From NCBI GenBank assembly GCA_019096065.1, contig JAGUCH010000005.1, forward strand, positions 5,332,001 to 5,396,000: a stretch of 64,000 nucleotides of DNA, in the 5' to 3' direction. Positions 25,322-36,600 of the stretch are shown in pieces; position 1 is the stretch's first letter, and each line of letters opens with the position of its first letter. Below the pieces are notes generated by a model. That model did not search any database. It was not told the DNA's origin and worked only from the letters and a program-made list of their open reading frames with translations. A program made the translations under genes and the position numbers. This stretch comes from Paracyclopina nana (Eukaryota; Arthropoda; Copepoda; Cyclopoida; Cyclopettidae).

Positions 25322-26071
25322 TCAAAACTTTGGCTGTTTTAGCAGGAGGAAAGGGAAAAAGTACTGCTTCCATTTCCGTGTGGATTTGAAGCCAGAAAAG
25401 GGAAGAACAAACTCACCATGTTTGTGGTTCACTTCTGCCCAATAGTTGTAGGCAAAGCTTTCACTCACCATTTTGTCCACGTATAACTTTCCATCTATGT
25501 GATCGAGCTCATGCTGGACAATTCTAGCTGCCCAGTTTTTAGCTGTCCAATTCACTTCATTGCCATTTTCGTCGTAGCCTTTGACGTGCACTTCCTTATA
25601 TCTTGGAACGACAGCTGAAAAACCATTTATGGAGCAGCAGCCTTCCCTGAAAGCTTCGACCTCATTGGAAGCTATTTTCAAGCTGGGATTAATAAACACT
25701 TTTCGGCCAAACACTTCAATGCCTCTTTCCCGAATGTCATCTTCATTCCAATATTTATACTCTTTGTCTGTCATTTGCACACACACAATTCTGAGAGGCA
25801 AACCAATTTGGGGAGCGCTCAGGCCCACTGCACCGTACTTATCCATGACGTTTTTCATCAACTGAATTACAGCCTGAATATTCGAACCAAGAATTTCATG
25901 CTTCGGTATCTCTTTAGCGGTCATCCGTAGCACGGGATCGCCAACTTGCACGACATGTGTGTATGCCCCATAAGTTGCCTTTTTTCCTTTCGTTCGGTTA
26001 AAAAGGCGATCAAGCAAGGATCTACTTTGCTTCTGTATGAATCGTTTTTGCGTGTGGATTAAAAAAGACAT
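25322..26071 (-). CDS. PDF: Mitochondrial peptide deformylase
   Basis: Intronless, 249 residues. All three deformylase motifs are present: AVGLSAPQIGLPL (motif 1), EGCCSINGF (motif 2, metal-binding Cys) and VQHELDHIDG (motif 3, HExxH with the catalytic Glu). The Arg-rich, acid-free N-terminus (SFLIHTQKRFIQKQSR) fits a mitochondrial targeting peptide. The enzyme removes the formyl group from the initiator Met of mitochondrially made proteins. Motif 2 has Cys-Cys, the second Cys standing where bacterial enzymes have Leu, a difference also seen in animal mitochondrial enzymes. It is the second gene of a tight pair: its ATG lies 33 nt after the RRP46 stop, with a strong splice acceptor in between. 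Its stop faces the stop of the membrane FN3 gene at 14 nt. Confidence 0.95.
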   Translation of the reverse strand: MSFLIHTQKRFIQKQSRSLLDRLFNRTKGKKATYGAYTHVVQVGDPVLRMTAKEIPKHEILGSNIQAVIQLMKNVMDKYGAVGLSAPQIGLPLRIVCVQMTDKEYKYWNEDDIRERGIEVFGRKVFINPSLKIASNEVEAFREGCCSINGFSAVVPRYKEVHVKGYDENGNEVNWTAKNWAARIVQHELDHIDGKLYVDKMVSESFAYNYWAEVNHKHGEFVLPFSGFKSTRKWKQYFFPFLLLKQPKF

Positions 26072-26104
26072 GGCTGCTGCAAGGCAAACAAATAGAGCTT
26101 TTAA
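26072..26104 (-). promoter_or_regulatory. Intercistronic region RRP46-PDF with 3' splice acceptor
   Basis: Read on the minus strand, the 33 nt after the RRP46 stop contain the tract TTTGTTTGCCTTGCAG, with AG at 26078-26077, followed by CAGCC and the deformylase ATG. No donor is needed inside the spacer; this is what an SL trans-splice site in an operon looks like. ATTAAA overlaps the RRP46 stop. Confidence 0.65.
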
Positions 26105-26791
26105 TTAACAGGTAGCAAACTCCTTTGAGAACTTCTTTTTCATGACTTCACGATAAAAGTCGAAAAAGCAAGAGCTGGCTTTGCGAGCCGTTCCCAGGCA
26201 CTCTTGAAACTTGGCTTCACTACATTTTCCAGACTGCACGTGTGTGGCAACAATGTCTCGGTGTCTGCTCTCAAACACAAACACTAGAATGCATGATTCA
26301 GCCGCTTTTCGGATCACTTTAGCACAAGGATCTATGACGATTTTGGTTTCGTCACTCTCCGCAGTTTCTTTAATCACAGCAACCGTGACAGCTGCAAAGA
26401 GACATTTCATGGCAACCCCAGAGTCTGCTAGAGCGAGGCAAGCAGCATTGATACATGTGGCTGCATCACCTTCATCCTGTTCCAAAATGTGGAGGCTCAA
26501 ATTGATTCCAGCTCTGGGGTGAAGTGCTATAAGGCATGCGGTCTCGACAATATTTTGAATCATGGATTCTTTGGCTCGGCTGTCGACACCAGATTGTCCG
26601 ACTCGGGGCAGCAAGTTGACTTCGACGTCCATTTTGTCCGGTTTCTCGCGATTCCGCTTCACCTCAACAGGGCCAAAAGTTCCAGCAATCACGGTAGTTT
26701 TGCCTTGTGAAAGCTGAACTGACCCATCAGCTTTGGTTAAACAACCAAGTTGGCAATACATTGGCCGAAAATCATCTAAAGTGGTCGTCAT
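26105..26791 (-). CDS. EXOSC5: Exosome subunit RRP46 (RNase PH fold)
   Basis: Intronless, 228 residues (human EXOSC5 235). The RNase PH-like fold is seen in GCLTKADGSVQLSQGKT at the N-terminus, the basic segment GPVEVKRNREKPDK, and ILEQDEGDAATCINAACLAL, characteristic of RRP46/RRP41-type subunits. It is a structural ring subunit of the RNA exosome, which trims and degrades RNA from the 3' end in nucleus and cytoplasm; animal ring subunits are catalytically inactive. It is the first gene of the RRP46-PDF pair and shows no clear splice acceptor directly before its ATG. The region to the right is shared with STT3B, which is divergently transcribed. Confidence 0.93.
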   Translation of the reverse strand: MTTTLDDFRPMYCQLGCLTKADGSVQLSQGKTTVIAGTFGPVEVKRNREKPDKMDVEVNLLPRVGQSGVDSRAKESMIQNIVETACLIALHPRAGINLSLHILEQDEGDAATCINAACLALADSGVAMKCLFAAVTVAVIKETAESDETKIVIDPCAKVIRKAAESCILVFVFESRHRDIVATHVQSGKCSEAKFQECLGTARKASSCFFDFYREVMKKKFSKEFATC

Positions 26792-27485
26792 CTTCTTTTT
26801 TCACGCCTTTTGGTTGTTTTTGTTTACAAATTTCGCGAAATGAACAGATCGAATAAAACCCCGATCAAATTATAGCTTTTGCTAATGTGAAGTTTTAACG
26901 ATCAAAATAATATAACATTGGTTTAGTTTTCACTCTAAACTGAATAAATATGAAGATTAAAATGACTTTTTATCATCTAAAATAGAAAAGGGACAAGAAA
27001 TACTATAAATAAAAGAATTAATTTGCCTCATTTTTTTTAGTTTAGTTATGCTTTCAGCCGATTGGCTTAAACAAATCGCCGGTGGAGGAACGACCAATTT
27101 GCCGACAGCTGACGTTGACATCGAGGTGTACGTTTTCACTTTTTGGTGTCTTTTTGAATTGTGGAATTGAACCAAATTTGATTGAGAGACGGTGCTTCAA
27201 ACGATTTTTTGCGTATTTCCAGCAAAAATAAAGATGTGAATTGATAAAAGTTTAGTTTCCTTTAGTTAAAAGAGATAGTGGCTGATTTGTAAACAATACC
27301 TGATTTGAATTAAGATCTAGACTCAAGTTTCGTTGCTATTGTTGCAATGCGACGTGGAATTTATTGACTGCTGAGTCCTCAAAATTTGGGAGTGAAGTAG
27401 TGCTGTTGGTTGTCAAGTGATCCAAAAAGACACCAACTTAGCCGGATTTGGGAAGGAAATCACCGTTTTCATTCGTGATTTCAAA
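26792..27485. other. Divergent promoter region RRP46/STT3B
   Basis: About 690 bp between two divergent start codons; AT-rich with no coding signal. It should hold both promoters. No TATA box or other element is convincing. Confidence 0.5.
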
Positions 27486-30071
27486 ATGGCAACAGCAACT
27501 GCGAGCCCCTCGAGGTCTTCAGCCATTTTCAACCCGGCCGGCTCCAAGTCACTCCTGGTTTTTCTCATCCTGGCCCTGTCATGGATCTTGGGATTCTCGT
27601 CAAGACTTTTCGCAGTCATCCGTTTCGAGTCCATTATTCATGAATTCGATCCCTGGTCAGCATCTGCATTTCAACCCAAAACTGACTGTGATTTTCATGC
27701 AAGTTTTCCTCCGTTTCAGGTTCAATTACAGATCCACAGCTTACATGGTCAAGCATGGATTCTATGATTTCCTCAACTGGTTCGATGAAAGGGCTTGGTA
27801 TCCTCTCGGCAGGATCGTTGGTGGCACCGTCTACCCCGGATTAATGGTCACATCCGGATCGATTCATTACATGCTGAGCTCTTTGAACATTCCAACCAAC
27901 ATCAGGGACATTTGTGTCTTCTTGGCTCCCTTGTTTTCCGGCTTGACTGCCATTGCCACGTATTTATTGACAACAGAATTGTGGTCCCAAGGAGCCGGTC
28001 TTTTCGCAGCTGGCTTCATTTGCATCGTGCCCGGTTACATCTCCAGATCCGTGGCTGGATCCTATGACAACGAGGGTATCGCCATCTTCGCACTCATGTT
28101 CACCTACTACTTGTGGATCAAATCGGTCAAGACAGGCTCGATCTATTGGGCAACCTGGACTGCCTTGTCGTACTTCTACATGGTGTCAGCTTGGGGAGGA
28201 TATGTCTTCATCATCAACTTGATCCCTCTGCACGTTTTTGCCCTCATCTTGATGAACAGGTTCTCGCAGAGGATCTACGTGGCTTACAACACCTTTTTCA
28301 TCATCGGCCTTCTGTGCTCAATGCAGATTCCATTTGTGGGCTTTCAGCCTGTCAAGACCTCAGAGCACATGGCGTCAGCCGGAGTTTTTGCACTTCTGCA
28401 GGCTATTGCGCTTCTGAAGTATCTGCAAAACTTCCTCACCAAGAGCGAGTTCAGGGCATTTTTCTTCCTTGCTGCATCCGTTGCAGCCGGACTCGTTTTC
28501 CTCACAGTCGTGGGTCTCACATGGGCTGGAGTCATTGCCCCTTGGTCAGGAAGGTTTTACTCCCTTTGGGATACTGGCTACGCCAAAATCCACATTCCCA
28601 TCATCGCCAGTGTGAGTGAACATCAGCCCACCACGTGGTTCAGTTTCTTCTTCGACCTTCACATCCTCGCCTGCGTGTTCCCTGTTGGCCTTTGGTACTG
28701 CATCAAGAACATCAACGATGAACGGGTTTTCATCGTTCTCTACGCAGTCAGTGCAGTCTACTTTGCTGGTGTCATGGTTCGTCTCATGCTCACGTTGACC
28801 CCATGCGTATGCGTGCTGGCTGCCATTGCCTTCTCCACCTTGTTTGAGAGGTACTTGAAGGAGGAAGACGTTTCCACTGGAGGAGGCTCTGATGAGGCCA
28901 CCTCTGCAACTGCCTCTGGAGACAAGAATGGCAGGATGTACGACAAGGCTGGCAAAATCAAAAAGCTGAAACTCGATCAGGGTCAACAAGAGGAAGGCCT
29001 GGGAGTGAACATTCGGTATATTGTCATCATTGCTGTACTCATGATGCTCATGATGTTTGCCGTGCACTGCACTTGGGTCACGTCCAATGCCTACTCCTCG
29101 CCTTCAATCGTTTTGGCCTCCTACAGGCCGGATGGGTATGAGCATTTTGTAAATTATTCCCTTAATTGCATTTAAGGAGATCTTTTATTTTCAGTGGACG
29201 TAACATACTCGATGATTTCCGAGAGGCTTACTATTGGCTTTGGCAGAACACGCACGAAGACGCCACTGTCATGTCTTGGTGGGATTACGGCTATCAAATA
29301 GCAGGAATGGCCAATCGGACGACCTTAGTGGACAATAATACGTGGAACAATTCCCACATCGCCCTCGTGGGAAAAGCCATGTCTTCAAACGAGTCGCGAG
29401 CTTACGAGATCATGACCGAGCTGAACGTCGACTACGTCCTCGTCATATTCGGAGGTGTCATGGGCTATTCCGGAGATGACATCAACAAGTTTTTGTGGAT
29501 GGTGCGAATTGCTGAAGGAGAGCACCCCAACGAGATTCGCGAGAGTGACTATTTCACCGAGAGAGGAGAGTTCAGAGTGGATTCTGAGGGCACTTCGACC
29601 TTGCTCAACTGTCTCATGTACAAGCTGTCTTACTACCGATTTGGAGAAATGAAGTTGGACTACAACACCCCAGCTGGATTTGACAGGACTCGAAATGCAG
29701 TCATTGGCCATAAAGACTTTGACCTCACGTACTTGGAAGAAGCCTACACATCTGAGCATTGGCTTGTGCGCATTTATAGGTATCTATTAAAACATACTTG
29801 TCTTTGATCAAGTTTACTTTACTATTTCTAATTTTTTTCAGAGTGAAGAAACCTGATGAATTCAACAGACCTCGCATTCCTTACAGTGAACGAAAGATCA
29901 AAGCTAGGAGCTCGAAATTCGTGTCAAAGAAGGTATTAGGCAGTCTGAATAATTTTCTCAGAATCAAGTAGGTAAATGATTGCTTCATTTCAGACCACCA
30001 AAAAGAAGAAGGGAACGATTAAGTACAGACCCACAGTTGTGAAAGGCCAAAGATCGTCGACAACGAAGTAA
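27486..30071 (+). CDS. STT3B: Oligosaccharyltransferase catalytic subunit STT3B
   Basis: Five exons: 27486-27655, 27720-29135, 29195-29779, 29842-29932 and 29994-30071, about 779 residues (human STT3B 826). The multi-pass N-terminal half carries the acidic catalytic motifs HEFDPW and [11 protein letters not shown] and the SVSE motif ([13 protein letters not shown]). The luminal half has the sequon-binding WWDYG motif ([11 protein letters not shown]) and the [10 protein letters not shown] motif. The lysine-rich C-terminal tail [16 protein letters not shown] is characteristic of the B paralog and absent from STT3A. STT3B transfers the lipid-linked glycan to Asn-X-Ser/Thr sites in the ER, mostly after translation. 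Introns are 59-64 nt; the first has the less usual donor GTCAGC. No splice acceptor precedes the ATG. Confidence 0.96.
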
Positions 30072-30419
30072 ATGGGGTAATGAAAGGAAGAACTCAGACG
30101 ATCATATTTTACTACTACAAAACTGTGTGCATTAAAATCGTATGTTTATGGTATGATAGGAGTGGATCATGAAATTAATTATCGCAAGAACGCAGACATC
30201 AACAACGGAAGCACGAACGATTTTGCCCCAAATAATCTTACAGGAAACGTTCAACTATAATACTTTTTGTCATATAGTAGTGATTGATTTATGTGCAATC
30301 GTGGCACTGTTATAAAAAAATACAATTCCTTCGTTGGTCAATTTTCAGCAAATAAACTTGCAGTTTCATATGCTTGCGTGATACCTTCGGAAAAATAAAG
30401 AGCCTGTACAATATTGCTT
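30072..30419. other. Convergent intergenic region STT3B/PECR
   Basis: It holds the STT3B 3' UTR, with AATAAA at 30351-30356 about 280 nt after the stop. Another AATAAA (30394-30399) follows. PECR ends at 30420 on the other strand, so the two transcripts probably overlap at their 3' ends. Confidence 0.55.
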
Positions 30420-31414
<995 letters not shown>

Positions 31415-31445
31415 GATAATAACCTAGAACCAAATAATTGAGTGT
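31415..31445 (-). promoter_or_regulatory. Intercistronic region MRM2-PECR with 3' splice acceptor
   Basis: On the minus strand the 31-nt spacer contains ATTATTTGGTTCTAG with AG at 31425-31424, then nine bases and the PECR ATG. ATTAAA overlaps the MRM2 stop. The layout is the same as at RRP46-PDF and fits trans-splicing of an operon transcript. Confidence 0.65.
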
Positions 31446-32270
31446 TTAATTAGATGTGGTATTTGGATTCATCAGATTCAAGGCAACTAGATAAATCTCA
31501 GCACTGTCATTTCTGCTCGCTTTTGGCTTGAAAGTGTACACTTGTTGAAAGTCTTCTTTGAGCAAATCAGTGAACTTGGCCAAAAGATTGCCTTGCCACA
31601 CTTTTATCGCCATGGAAGTTCCTAACACTCCATTGGCTAATGTGAATTCTCTCACTTGCCATGCAAGCCTCATGAGCCTTTCATGGTCCAGGCTCTTCAT
31701 GCCTGATGCATTTGGCGCCATATCACTGAGTACCACGTCAAAAGCTCTATGTTCAGCCAATTCCCTGAGCTTTTTTTGAGCTTCTTCGTCGGTGAAATCC
31801 CTGCGTGGCAATAACTTTGCTCCAGGAATTGGCTCAACGTCTAACAGATCACAGCCAACGAGGATTCCTGCTTCCTCATAATCACTATATCGTCCTCCAG
31901 CGTTGATCAGCTTAGCTGCTACCTGACTCCAGGATCCTGGAGAGCAACCACACTCCATCACCACCATTCCTGGCTTCAACATCTTGAATTTTTCATTTAT
32001 TTGCAGCAACTTGAATGCACTGCGACATCTATAGCCCTCAGCTCTAGCTTGTTTCACAAACGGGTCATTGACTTGACGCTTGACCCACCAATCATTGGCA
32101 CGATATGCAGCTGAGGTCGCCAAACCTCTTCTAATGATACTGAGGCCCCCCTTGAGCAACACCTCTCGGTGAGCAATGATGGGCAAGAAAGAAGAAAACG
32201 ACTGTAATGTGCAGCACAAATAAGACGGACACAATGACATTCTGCTTATCTTCTTCATCATTGGGATCAT
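31446..32270 (-). CDS. MRM2: Mitochondrial 16S rRNA 2'-O-methyltransferase (FtsJ/RrmJ type)
   Basis: Frame of up to 274 residues from 32270 (human MRM2 246). The FtsJ fold is complete: SAM motif VMECGCSPGSWSQVA and the K-D-K-E tetrad in RSAFKLLQI, LSDMAPNASG, MAIKVWQGN and DSAEIYLVAL. IIRRGLATSAAYR looks like the cleavage end of a mitochondrial targeting peptide. It methylates a conserved uridine of the mitochondrial large-subunit rRNA. The start is uncertain: Met codons at 32270, 32261, 32258 and 32240 are in frame, but all lie inside another frame that starts at 32385. A 76-nt GT-AG intron from that frame (donor TCG|GTAAAC, acceptor TTACAG|TCG) would splice the upstream ATG in frame onto MRM2. 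The core from about 32200 down is firm. Confidence 0.9.
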   Translation of the reverse strand: MIPMMKKISRMSLCPSYLCCTLQSFSSFLPIIAHREVLLKGGLSIIRRGLATSAAYRANDWWVKRQVNDPFVKQARAEGYRCRSAFKLLQINEKFKMLKPGMVVMECGCSPGSWSQVAAKLINAGGRYSDYEEAGILVGCDLLDVEPIPGAKLLPRRDFTDEEAQKKLRELAEHRAFDVVLSDMAPNASGMKSLDHERLMRLAWQVREFTLANGVLGTSMAIKVWQGNLLAKFTDLLKEDFQQVYTFKPKASRNDSAEIYLVALNLMNPNTTSN

Positions 32271-32385
32271 TGTTTACCGAGGAACCAAAGATGTCACCCG
32301 TTAGTAGCGACACAATCCAACTTTGACATTTGTAGAAAATCTCTCCAAAAGTGGAAGAAGTCTGCTCTTCATTGCAGCATTCCAT
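32131..32385 (-). CDS. Small membrane ORF overlapping MRM2, or its first exon
   Basis: An 84-residue frame beginning MECCNEEQTSS with one hydrophobic helix (VIVSVLFVLHITVVFFFLAH). Its ATG is the first after a good splice acceptor (GTGCATTCTCTAG, AG at 32398-32397), so it is the likely first start codon of the transcript. It overlaps the MRM2 N-terminal frame in another frame by about 140 nt. Either it is a real small protein in a dual-coding message, or its first 36 codons are the true MRM2 exon 1 and the helix is an artefact of reading the intron. No family recognised. Confidence 0.35.
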   Translation of the reverse strand: MECCNEEQTSSTFGEIFYKCQSWIVSLLTGDIFGSSVNNDPNDEEDKQNVIVSVLFVLHITVVFFFLAHHCSPRGVAQGGPQYH

Positions 32386-32610
32386 ATTTTACTCCGCTAG
32401 AGAATGCACCATACACAAATTCCGATTCTGCGCGTTGCATTTTCATCGATTTATTTTGCCTTAGTTGCTTTTGTTTACGTTCGACGATTTGGCGGAAAAT
32501 AAATGCGCGTCAGCAACGCAACTTCGCATAAAAAATTTATTCACCGCAATAATCCTAACAATGTTGCTTGGTTGTTCAGCCTTTGCAGCGCAAAGTCATA
32601 AAAGTCCAAA

Positions 32611-33760
32611 TCATGACGAAGCCCAATTTTTAGCTTCTCCTTGGCCTTTTCTGCCATACAGGTTGATGAATCCCAGGAAAAAACGTGGCAAGTAGAGCTC
32701 AAATACGGCGAGCGAGACTCGCATGTGCTCAGTGATGCCAATGACTGAGTAATATTTTTCAGCATTGTGCTTAGCCATATTGAGTGCTTGATCATTGCCA
32801 ATGATGCGACACTCTGGAGCTGATCCGCAAAAATACGTCAATTGCTGCTCTATCAAATAATTGCTCGTAAGCTCGCACTCTGGATCATTATTCAAAATAC
32901 ACTCTGATATATCTCTGTCAAACCAATCCTAAAAAGTAGAGCTTTAATCTATTGATGAATTTTGGGCCTTGCGTTGTGTATACTTTTGAAGGCACTTTTT
33001 TGGAAGAATTCCATCGTTGAGCTTGCCTGTTGTAATAATAGTTGGACGCATATCTATCAATTGGGTCTCTCACCATATTGACCCAATTTACTTTCAAGCC
33101 TGATGAATACCTGCTTAAAAATAATTATTTCAATGGATGATTATACTTAAGATGGCTTTGTAAACCTACCGAGTTACGTCCACAAAATATAAATGCTTGT
33201 CATACACCATAGCGAATGTGACGTTTTTCAAAAATTGAACAAATTCTATTTCTTCTTTGGCAGAATTTGCCCTCGACCAATAATCGTAGGATGTTGTCAC
33301 GGTAAAATTAAGCTCGTCACCTTTCTCATAGAGCAAATTCTGCATGGTGGAAGAACCAGTTTTAGGCACTCGGTTATAAATCACAACATTGGCGTCGTTA
33401 ATTGATCTATTGACCATTCCAAAACTTGTCAGCTCAGCTTGAATTGCATGATCTATTTTCGGCAGATCTCGCATTGAAATATTGCTCCCTTTTTGGCCTA
33501 ATGGGCATCTACGTACATCACCCAAAGTCCAGGGATGCCCTTTGTCATCGTAGTGAATTATTTTCACATCATCCTAAATAACCCATAACGATCTTGGAAT
33601 CAAGGCTAAAGCAAGACGGATGTTGGGAAGTGCTCACCTCCAAAATTTCTGGTATGAAGAGGATGTTGGCTATTTTTCGCACATAGTACAGCTTCCATAG
33701 TAGCAAAATCACAGTAATAATGCAGATGGTGGCAAAGATGCAATATAGGCAGCGTATCAT
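32611..33760 (-). CDS. Uronyl 2-O-sulfotransferase-like, copy 1 (altered C-terminus)
   Basis: Four exons: 33638-33760, 33170-33573, 32984-33110 and 32611-32928, 323 residues. Type II membrane anchor (IRCLYCIFATICIITVILLL), then the PAPS-binding loop NRVPKTGSSTMQN, the catalytic-base region DKHLYFVDVTR (His aligned with the essential His of HS2ST), the 3'-phosphate motif MVRDPIDRYASNYYY and the paired-cysteine segment ECILNNDPEC...YFCGSAPEC. UST/pipe enzymes sulfate the 2-position of uronic acids in glycosaminoglycans in the Golgi. After LPRFF the frame diverges from copy 2 and stops at 32611; the expected tail (RHDLDFYDFALQRL) continues in another frame to 32541. A frameshift with a short deletion near 32650-32690 explains this. 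It may be a decaying copy, or an enzyme missing its C-terminal helix. Confidence 0.82.
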
Positions 33761-33992
33761 GCTTTCAAAAAATTCTATATTTCATAATGCTCTCGGTTCT
33801 CGTCCCAAGGGAATAAAGTAGGCACATTGACAAGGGTAAGAAAGCAAGCAGCTGCATGTGAATATCCTTGAGAAGTTGATCGCCAAACCTCCCAGAAAGA
33901 GGTTAGATAGCAGCCTGGAAAGTCACCCACAATTGCCCTCTTCCAAGGTCATTTTTAGTATATTCCGAGAATCTACTACATACATATAAAGG

Positions 33993-35381
33993 CTATTTCC
34001 TCTTGACAATTGCAGACTGCATTTCTAATCTTTGTTTGGCAAAGTGGTAAAAATCTATATCATGAGCCAGTCTCATCTTCAGCACTTCAATTGCATTCAA
34101 CGTCAATCGAGCTTTAGGGGCCATTGAGGAATTTCTTGAGAGGTATTGGAGGTACATTTCAGGGGATCGATCAAAAAACCTTGGCAGAAATGCCTGAAAA
34201 ACAGCCAGCGATTTTTGAAACTCTTCTACAATTCCAATCACAGAGTAGAATCTTTCTGCATTGTATTTGGCAACATTGAGAGCTTTTTCATTGCCCATTT
34301 GTCTGCATTCGGGAGCAGACCCACAAAAGTACGTGAGCTGCTGCTCAGCCAGATATTCCTGAGCAAATTCACATTCTGGGTCGTCGAGCTCGACGCATCT
34401 TGATATGTCTTTATTGAACCACTCCTGCATAACAAAAAATGTACCGCACAAAGCCATAAAAAATTATATTGCTTTAGATTACCTTGTTAGGCCGCTGATC
34501 CTCATTCAACTCAGCCCATCGTTCCTTTGACCTCAAATAATGAAAAGCTGATATAAATCTGTTAATGGGATGCCTGATGACATTCATCCAATTCACATCA
34601 ATATTCTCATCGTACCTAAATATATGAAACGCGTGCTTGAAATTCACATTAAGCAGAAAGACAAGAAAAAAAGACCTTGACACATCAATGAAGTACATGT
34701 GCTTGTCGTAAATCAATGGTTTAGCCACATTTCTCCACTGGTCCACGAGATTCCTTTCATCTTCGATGGAATTGGCATGGGACCAGTAAACCCCAGATGT
34801 GGAAACATCAAAACTATGCACTCGTCTTAAAATCCCAATCAGATTTTGGACTGCAGTCGAGGCGCATTTTGGAACGCGATTATAGACCAAAATGTTAGCC
34901 TTGTGCTTTGACCGATTCCTCGAGCTGGGATAAACATCACCTATCACAATATTGATGGCTTGCAGCTTTGGCAGCTTCTTTAGCGGAATCCATAGGCTAC
35001 TGCTATTTTCCTCATGCACTGGAATGCGCCTGACATCGCCCAAAGTCCAATTGCGACCATTGGCACCTCTCCCTACCACGATCAGGTCATCCTTGATAAA
35101 ATAAAACCAGCTTTTTGCACTGACACACTCACAGTCACCAAAAAAGTCTGTATAAATTATGCTACCTGCATCCTGGGCAGTGGAAATCCGCTGCTACCAC
35201 TGCTTTGACCTTTCTTCCCTGGCAAGGTTGACACATTACGAACTGGATTTAATTTCAAATCTGGCGAAAACAGGGCGGCTCCACCCACGCTTAGTTTTGA
35301 GGTTAATCTGTACGAGCAAAAAATGCAGCCACCTCCAAAAATGACAGTCAGGAAAAACTTCTTGATTGGGGCAATTTGCAT
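33993..35381 (-). CDS. Uronyl 2-O-sulfotransferase-like, copy 2
   Basis: Four exons: 35166-35381, 34676-35091, 34483-34615 and 33993-34424, 398 residues, close to human UST (406). Type II anchor (FFLTVIFGGGCIFCSY), PAPS loop NRVPKCASTAVQN, catalytic-base region DKHMYFIDVSR, 3'-phosphate motif VIRHPINRFISAFHYLR (His where copy 1 has the usual Asp of RDP), and the paired-cysteine segment ending YFCGSAPECRQ. The C-terminal helix MRLAHDIDFYHFAKQRL is intact. Introns fall at the same places as in copy 1, so this is a tandem duplication, 232 nt apart. The second intron is exactly 60 nt, in frame and stop-free, with weak donor GTCTTT, so it could be retained and add 20 residues. Predicted Golgi enzyme acting on heparan or chondroitin chains. 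Confidence 0.88.
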
Positions 35382-35944
35382 TGCTCTGGTCTAGACATTG
35401 CAGCAGAATGTCTCCATAATAATAATGTATGAGTGCGTGCGAAAGCATTGACACAAATCAAGTAATGACTGAAAGTGCCCGTCGTACCTGGGCTCGTACC
35501 CAAGAGTGCTGTACTTACAAGCAACATATTAATCACGTCAAGCCCCCACCAGAACTTTTCACTTTTTTTCGTTAAATAATCGATTACTTATCATGGTTAA
35601 TTTTAGTTCTCGATGATTACTTGTCTCGGTTGCAAATCGGTGACGGAATTCAATGCTGAGAAATCAATTTGCTAATGAAAAGCAACTGATATTCAAAGTT
35701 GATTATTTCCAGATCATTTCTTATGCTTGGCCACTTTCTGCAGATTATTCAGGAACTTTTCAGGAACTTTCCAAGAATTGAGTTCAGTTAGTATTCAAGG
35801 ACTTGATTTCAGCTATTATTCAGGGACCTGTCAAAAATTATTTTTTTACAGCTTTCTAGCTTTTTGATTAGGCTTACTCATTCTTTAAACAATGATGGCT
35901 TATAACTGAAAGAAAGAAAGTTAGAAAAGCCAATATGAAAGTTT

Positions 35945-36017
35945 ACCCAGGGTGGATTCGAACCCATGAACCTCAGATTTGGAATCCAGTGCCTTGCCTC
36001 TAGACCACAGATGTCCC
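35945..36017 (-). repeat. Decayed tRNA-like sequence (Trp-type anticodon CCA)
   Basis: On the minus strand both Pol III promoter boxes are near-perfect: A box TGGTCTAGAGG and B box GGTTCGAATCC, with an anticodon loop TTCCAAA. The acceptor stem does not pair and the T stem has two mismatches, so this is a tRNA pseudogene or the head of a SINE, not a working tRNA. Confidence 0.55.
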
Positions 36018-36119
36018 ACTCTGATTTGGGCTTTTTTAGCTATAATATTGTGCATAACATACTCTAGATGGAGCTAGCTTTAATTTTTAGAGTACTTGGA
36101 CATGTTTTTTAAGTCCAGG

Positions 36120-36600
36120 TGTCACTGAATAGTTTTTGACTGCTCAAGAAGAATACATAATTGAAAGATTGCTGAAATTAAAAGTTCAAAATAGCTCTTG
36201 AAACTGTGAAAAAGTATTTATAATGAATAGTTCTCGAACAAAAGTATGTGAATAGTTCTTGAACTAAGAAAAAATAATCATTCTTGAAAAGTTATTGACA
36301 TGAACATTCCTGAATTGTTATTGAATACTCAAGTTTCATTCATTATTGAAAAGCTACTGAACATAAGCTCTTGCATAGTTCTTGAATTGTCAAGAAGCTT
36401 TTGTTGTTGAAAAGTTGCTGAAATGAACATCACTGAATAGTTCTTGAAAAAATAAGCATAATTTATTGTTGACAAGTTGATGATTGAAAGTTCTTGAATA
36501 GTTCTTGAATTATCAAAAAGTATTCATTATTGAAAAGTTGTTGAATTGAACATTACTGAATAGTTCTTGAATAGTCAAGTAATATTCATCGAAGAATGTT
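36120..36600. repeat. Degenerate tandem repeat
   Basis: The motif GAATAGTTCTTGAA and variants recurs roughly every 50-60 nt, together with TTATTGAAAAGTTG and TGAACATTACTGAATAG. Copies are imperfect. It resembles an old minisatellite or the inside of a nonautonomous element. Confidence 0.55.

Noticed and set aside
34474-35079. Unspliced reading of sulfotransferase copy 2 through its 60-nt intron as the main product
   Set aside because: The equivalent intron is spliced in copy 1 with a canonical donor, and the insert has no counterpart in UST/HS2ST; kept only as a possible retention event.
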